DNA of 64,000 nt, taken from Chimonanthus salicifolius. Taxonomy: Eukaryota; Streptophyta; Magnoliopsida; Laurales; Calycanthaceae. This document shows positions 60,864 through 64,000 of this stretch, in pieces. The translations under genes were made by a program, and so were the position numbers. A model generated the notes under the pieces. That model did no database searches. It saw only the letters and a list, made by a program, of their open reading frames with translations, and was not told where the DNA came from. Within the stretch, counting starts at the first letter, position 1. Each line of letters begins with the position of its first letter. The stretch spans positions 35,270,739 through 35,334,738 of the forward strand of contig CM023541.1 of NCBI GenBank assembly GCA_013350335.1. Direction: 5' to 3'.

Positions 60864-60873
60864 ACTGATACCA
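60861..60873 (-). other. Copia primer-binding site
   Basis: Directly inside the 5' LTR the minus strand reads TGGTATCAGTTTG. The first nine bases equal the initiator-tRNA-Met PBS seen complete in the TRIM (31381). Confidence 0.7.
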
Positions 60874-61165
60874 TGTTGAATATAATAATAAGAAAAAAAA
60901 GAAAAGGAGAAAGAGAAATTGTGGATAGGAAATCTCTCTCTTTTGTATATTGAATGTATTGTGTATTATAATCGAAGGAGAGTGCATGTAAATAGATTAC
61001 AAGGAGCCAATTACAATGGCTAAAAAGGAAAGAAGTAAAAGAATAATCAGTTACACTAAATTACATAGCTTGTTAAAGTCAACTTTCCAAGCTAGGATGA
61101 TTTTGGTCAACTATGTCCAGAGGTGGGTCTCACATAGTCAACTCTGTTGTGCAGTACCACCCATA
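60874..61165 (-). repeat. 5' LTR of the copia element
   Basis: Starts TGTTGAATATAATAATAAG in + orientation and follows the 3' LTR through gaaatctctctctt, gtcaactttccaa and gtgggtctcacatagtcaa. The last 20 or so bases diverge, so the outer limit is approximate. Confidence 0.75.
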
Positions 61166-61856
61166 CATGCATACATGTTGCATATGAGGAGGTCTAGCAA
61201 AGGCTCTGGCTTAAAAGGTGGGCTTTTTAATAGGTGATGCAAGAGAGTGGGTCCCATCTTTTGAAATGGCCATAATGATGGATGTGTAGGCCTATTTTGG
61301 TTCTTTATCTGAAACAAGTGTCTTATAAAGTGATTTTCAAAGGTGGGGACTCAACAAAACCATTGTTTGAAGTGTGCACAACCAAAATCATCTTAACATA
61401 GGTAACGATCCCCTAAATAGTTTGCTGCTGAATTCTAGAACCACTTCAATTTAGGCAAAAGGCAGTAAAAGCTTCACTGCCTTTTTCCTATTGACCTGCA
61501 GAATAACAAAGGTATCTACAATAACTGGTAACAGGTGGACAGTTGTCCAAGGCAGTGATGGTTACAGTGCCTTTACTGCATTCAATTAAACGCAATGATT
61601 CAACCATCCATTCCCAAGCACCATCTGCAACCACCGGATGGGTACTGGAAACTTGCAAATCGATGCTTTGGCTCTGGTCAGTAAAAGCAATCACTAACTA
61701 GGACCCAGCTGATCCACTCAAGGGCCTATAGATAGACACCCTGCCCATCACTGATGCTCTCTTACATGCACCATATATCAACACACTCACATGCTTAGTG
61801 CCGTTGGTTTCCGTCCACTTATTCTTCTTCAATGGTATAGAGTAAGGACTTTGTAG
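61166..61856. other. Intergenic DNA without recognised features
   Basis: No exon or element supported. A short frame at 61488-61694 has no recognisable motif. Confidence 0.4.
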
Positions 61857-62052
61857 CCCTTTTTTTATGACCAAGGTGTACAGGTCTCTTAGAACACCCG
61901 ACTAATCCTCCAAGCATGTGCAAATGTCCTTATCCACACACACTGGGTAATTCTATCGGGAGTGATCCTTTGGGATGGAGTGGGATCGAACTCAAGACTA
62001 CCGTTTCCTAAGGCGGGTTCTTGGCTATGAATCCAACCCCTTCGGTTAAAGC
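61857..62052 (-). mobile_element. SINE (about 195 bp)
   Basis: On the minus strand: GAAGGGGTTGGATTC head (62047-62033), a B-box-like GAGTTCGATCCCAC (about 61996-61983), GTGTGTGGATAAGG, GGATTAGTCGGGTGTTC and CACCTTGGTCAT + A7 at about 61861. The 3' half shares GGATTAGTC with the family-2 SINEs. Flanks (ctttgtagccc / ctttggagct) are only an imperfect candidate duplication. Confidence 0.6.
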
Positions 62053-62567
62053 TTTGGAGCTTTTTCTTGCTCTCTTTTTTTCCACTTTTTTCTTCTCTAT
62101 TTTTCATCGTCTTGCTACGTCATCTTTCTTCTTCACTCCCCTCACATGATCATCACTTGATAGCCCGATTGGGTCCTTCCTAAGGTGACCAGCATCTTCT
62201 CCGATCTTTTCTCTCATACTCTTTTTCCCTTTCATTTTGTTTCTCTTCCCGTTTTCTTCGTTGTGTGTTTTTTCTTCCCTTCCTCTTTGCAATGTCAAGC
62301 ATAACAGAGGTGATTTCAGCCTGCCAGGGGCCAATATAGGCGAAGGTCCATTACCTTCTCTTTTTTCATTCATTCATTCTTCTTTAGCTGCTTATTGAAG
62401 TATTCATTGAGAAATTTCATTAAGAAGGGTACAGGAGTAGGAGAGGGGGAATAATGCCTGAGATGGAACTGTCAACAACGAACAAAGCCCACAAAGAAGA
62501 GGGGAACGAAGTGGGAATAGTACATGATTCCGAATCCAAATAAAAATAAAAACATGACCCAACTTGC

Positions 62568-62710
62568 TCGGGTATAGCTCAGTTGGCTTAAGCTTCTAGG
62601 AATAGACTAGAAGTCTCGAGTTTGACTCTCCTTTGAAGCTACCTAATGTGGGATATATTTGTTGAAGTAGTCTCACCACTAACGTGGGATATCATGGATT
62701 ATTATTTACA
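62568..62710 (+). mobile_element. tRNA-derived SINE
   Basis: A box GTATAGCTCAGTTGGC at about 62572 and degenerate B box TCGAGTTTGACTCTCC at about 62616 lie at tRNA-like spacing, followed by a non-tRNA body with gtctcaccactaacgtggga. The acceptor ends do not pair and no CCA-proximal stem exists, so it is a SINE rather than a tRNA gene. Confidence 0.6.
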
Positions 62711-64000
62711 TAAATTGATTGCTTAAAGAATTACTCAATTTGGAGAGCTTTGGGCTGAAAATTGACAAAATAAGAGCTTAGGTCTTTAAGGTATGGGTCC
62801 AAATCCATTTTCTAGTAATTGGGTTGGATCATATTTTGGGGGCCCATGCAATCCGTGTGCAATGGAGTGACGAATTTCTATGTCGTCCATGAGTGATCCT
62901 CTTCCATCAAAGGAAGCAAGTTTAGTCATGGATGGGAGGTTTTGTTCCACGTGATTATACCCACTTTCCTTAATTTATGCATTAAGAAATAACAATAAAA
63001 AATGATGCCAATTGTGTTGAATTTTCTTAGAATATTATTGACTTCATATTCATATATAGAACTTTTCAATTGACTTATTATATAGGGTCAAATTGAACCT
63101 CATATCCCATGAAAATGTTCAAAAAAATATAATAATAATAATTTAAAACAAAAAAAAATTGGAGAGCTTAATAAATTTAGATTTATTGATCCAATCAAGT
63201 CGATTTCTTTTAAACATAATATTTACGCATAAACTCACTTACAAATTTCAACCAAATTCAATTTTTTGACTGAATTTTGTTGGTTTTTCTGCCAGGAGCA
63301 AATTTTTTTTCCAACTCAGGACATAGACCTTCGCACTAGAGCTATCATACATGACCAATGCAGACCCCATATATAGTTCGAGAGTTTAGGGATTAAAAAA
63401 ATTGAAATCATCAAATTTGGAACTCTTTAGAAACATATTTTCATAATATAGTTATAGTGATTTTTGTTGGACTTCAAATGTTTGCATAGATCTTTTTAGT
63501 GGGACCATCAAATGAAACTCGGTTGAATCATAGCGGACTTATCATGGACCGATAAGTTGCGGCTGCAATGCAACAGGGCGTTGTGGCTAATACTGACCGT
63601 GTATTGATTGTATCGTTGCAGTCCACATTCGATATTTTGTTTGTAACACTGAATTATTTTTTTTAAAGCCCATGTTGACTCCACCGTGTTTTTAATGTCG
63701 TTTTTTTCCTTCATCGGCTGTAACAACTTGTCAGAGAGGGTGTTTTGAGAAAAATAAAAAAACTCCATTCTCAGCTGATATGGTATCTGAAACGCTAAAA
63801 AAATTCATTCAGAAAAATAAGTAGGAAACAAATTAATTTTATGATTTTTTATTAAATTAATTTATCCTTGTATCTATTTTATTTTATGATTTTCTTATTA
63901 AATTAATTTTTATTTAATTTAATCTTAATTGTGTAATTTTATTTTATTTTTAAATTCATATTCATTCTGTGTATAAAAGTCAAGGTGCAATTTTGCATAT
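62711..64000. other. AT-rich DNA without recognised genes
   Basis: Includes a short (TAA)n run near 63128. The frame at 63508-63768 on the minus strand has no recognisable motif. Nothing else supported. Confidence 0.4.

Larger units (their letters stand above)
55185..61165 (-). mobile_element. Decayed Ty1-copia LTR retrotransposon
   Basis: Two LTRs of about 300 bases (TG..CA) flank a minus-strand gag-protease-integrase-RT-RNase H order, the Ty1-copia arrangement. The primer-binding site begins TGGTATCAG on the minus strand at 60873, and the polypurine tract GAGGGGGAG is at 56649-56657. The 3' LTR is split by LINE copy 3 (55369-56517). LTRs differ at many positions and the outer end of the 5' LTR is eroded, so no target duplication was recovered. 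Frames are broken throughout. It lies just downstream of the SEC14-like gene, in opposite orientation. Confidence 0.9.

Noticed and set aside
62568..62640. A nuclear tRNA gene
   Set aside because: A and B boxes are present, but the B box is degenerate, the acceptor stem does not pair and a SINE body follows.
1..64000. CRISPR arrays, bacterial operons or viral replication genes
   Set aside because: No regularly spaced direct repeats, no prokaryotic gene organisation and no viral coat or movement protein motifs; all reverse transcriptase sequence belongs to LINE or Ty1-copia retrotransposons.

Overview
The window is nuclear DNA from a flowering plant. Two split host genes have plant-type GT..AG introns, and most of the rest is plant retrotransposon sequence (L1-type LINEs with RRM, endonuclease, RT and RNase H domains, RTE LINEs, Ty1-copia, a TRIM, SINEs) plus hAT and foldback elements. 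The sequence alone does not fix the species. The very long, transposon-filled introns suggest a large-genome, probably woody lineage.

Left part (about 1-13.5 kb): after a probable poly(A)-tailed retrocopy at the edge, five + strand exons (4506-13259) encode the C-terminal 91 residues of a peptidyl-tRNA hydrolase 2 (PTH2) family protein. One of them is a 27-nt microexon. The upstream exons were not found and probably lie outside the window. Its introns hold LINE 3' ends, a candidate LTR, a SINE-like copy and a GC-richer block that reads like mitochondrial intergenic DNA.

Middle (13.5-27 kb): mostly AT-rich and transposon-derived. It holds a promoter/5'-exon-like island (about 16.43-17.0 kb), a LINE split by a 620-bp foldback element, a truncated Ty1-copia element, an RTE fragment and three very small poly(A)/TSD insertions.

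Right part (27.4-54.7 kb): a 27-kb + strand gene for a SEC14-like (CRAL-TRIO) protein of about 470 residues with a C-terminal membrane segment. Its exons are separated by introns of up to 11.1 kb. Intron 2 holds a full-length-sized minus-strand L1-type LINE (29791-36714), itself hit by a TRIM, a 273-bp retroposon and a 31-bp poly(A) insertion. Intron 3 holds an RTE element split by a non-autonomous hAT, RTE and copia fragments, and a second LINE (43498-48197). Intron 4 holds copia, hAT-related and LINE-ORF1 fragments and minisatellites.

Downstream (55.2-64 kb): a decayed minus-strand Ty1-copia element (55185 to about 61165), whose 3' LTR is split by a 5'-truncated LINE, then two SINE-like copies and AT-rich sequence.

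The most unusual signal is a set of target-site-duplicated poly(A) insertions of only 15-58 bp. Two or three end in the same 3' terminus as the resident L1-type LINEs (GTTACCTTTC followed by A's). One joins a tRNA-like 5' half to that LINE-like end. They look like extreme 5' truncation and template-switch products of the resident LINE machinery. No transposable element here appears able to move by itself: every coding region seen carries stops, frameshifts, deletions or insertions.
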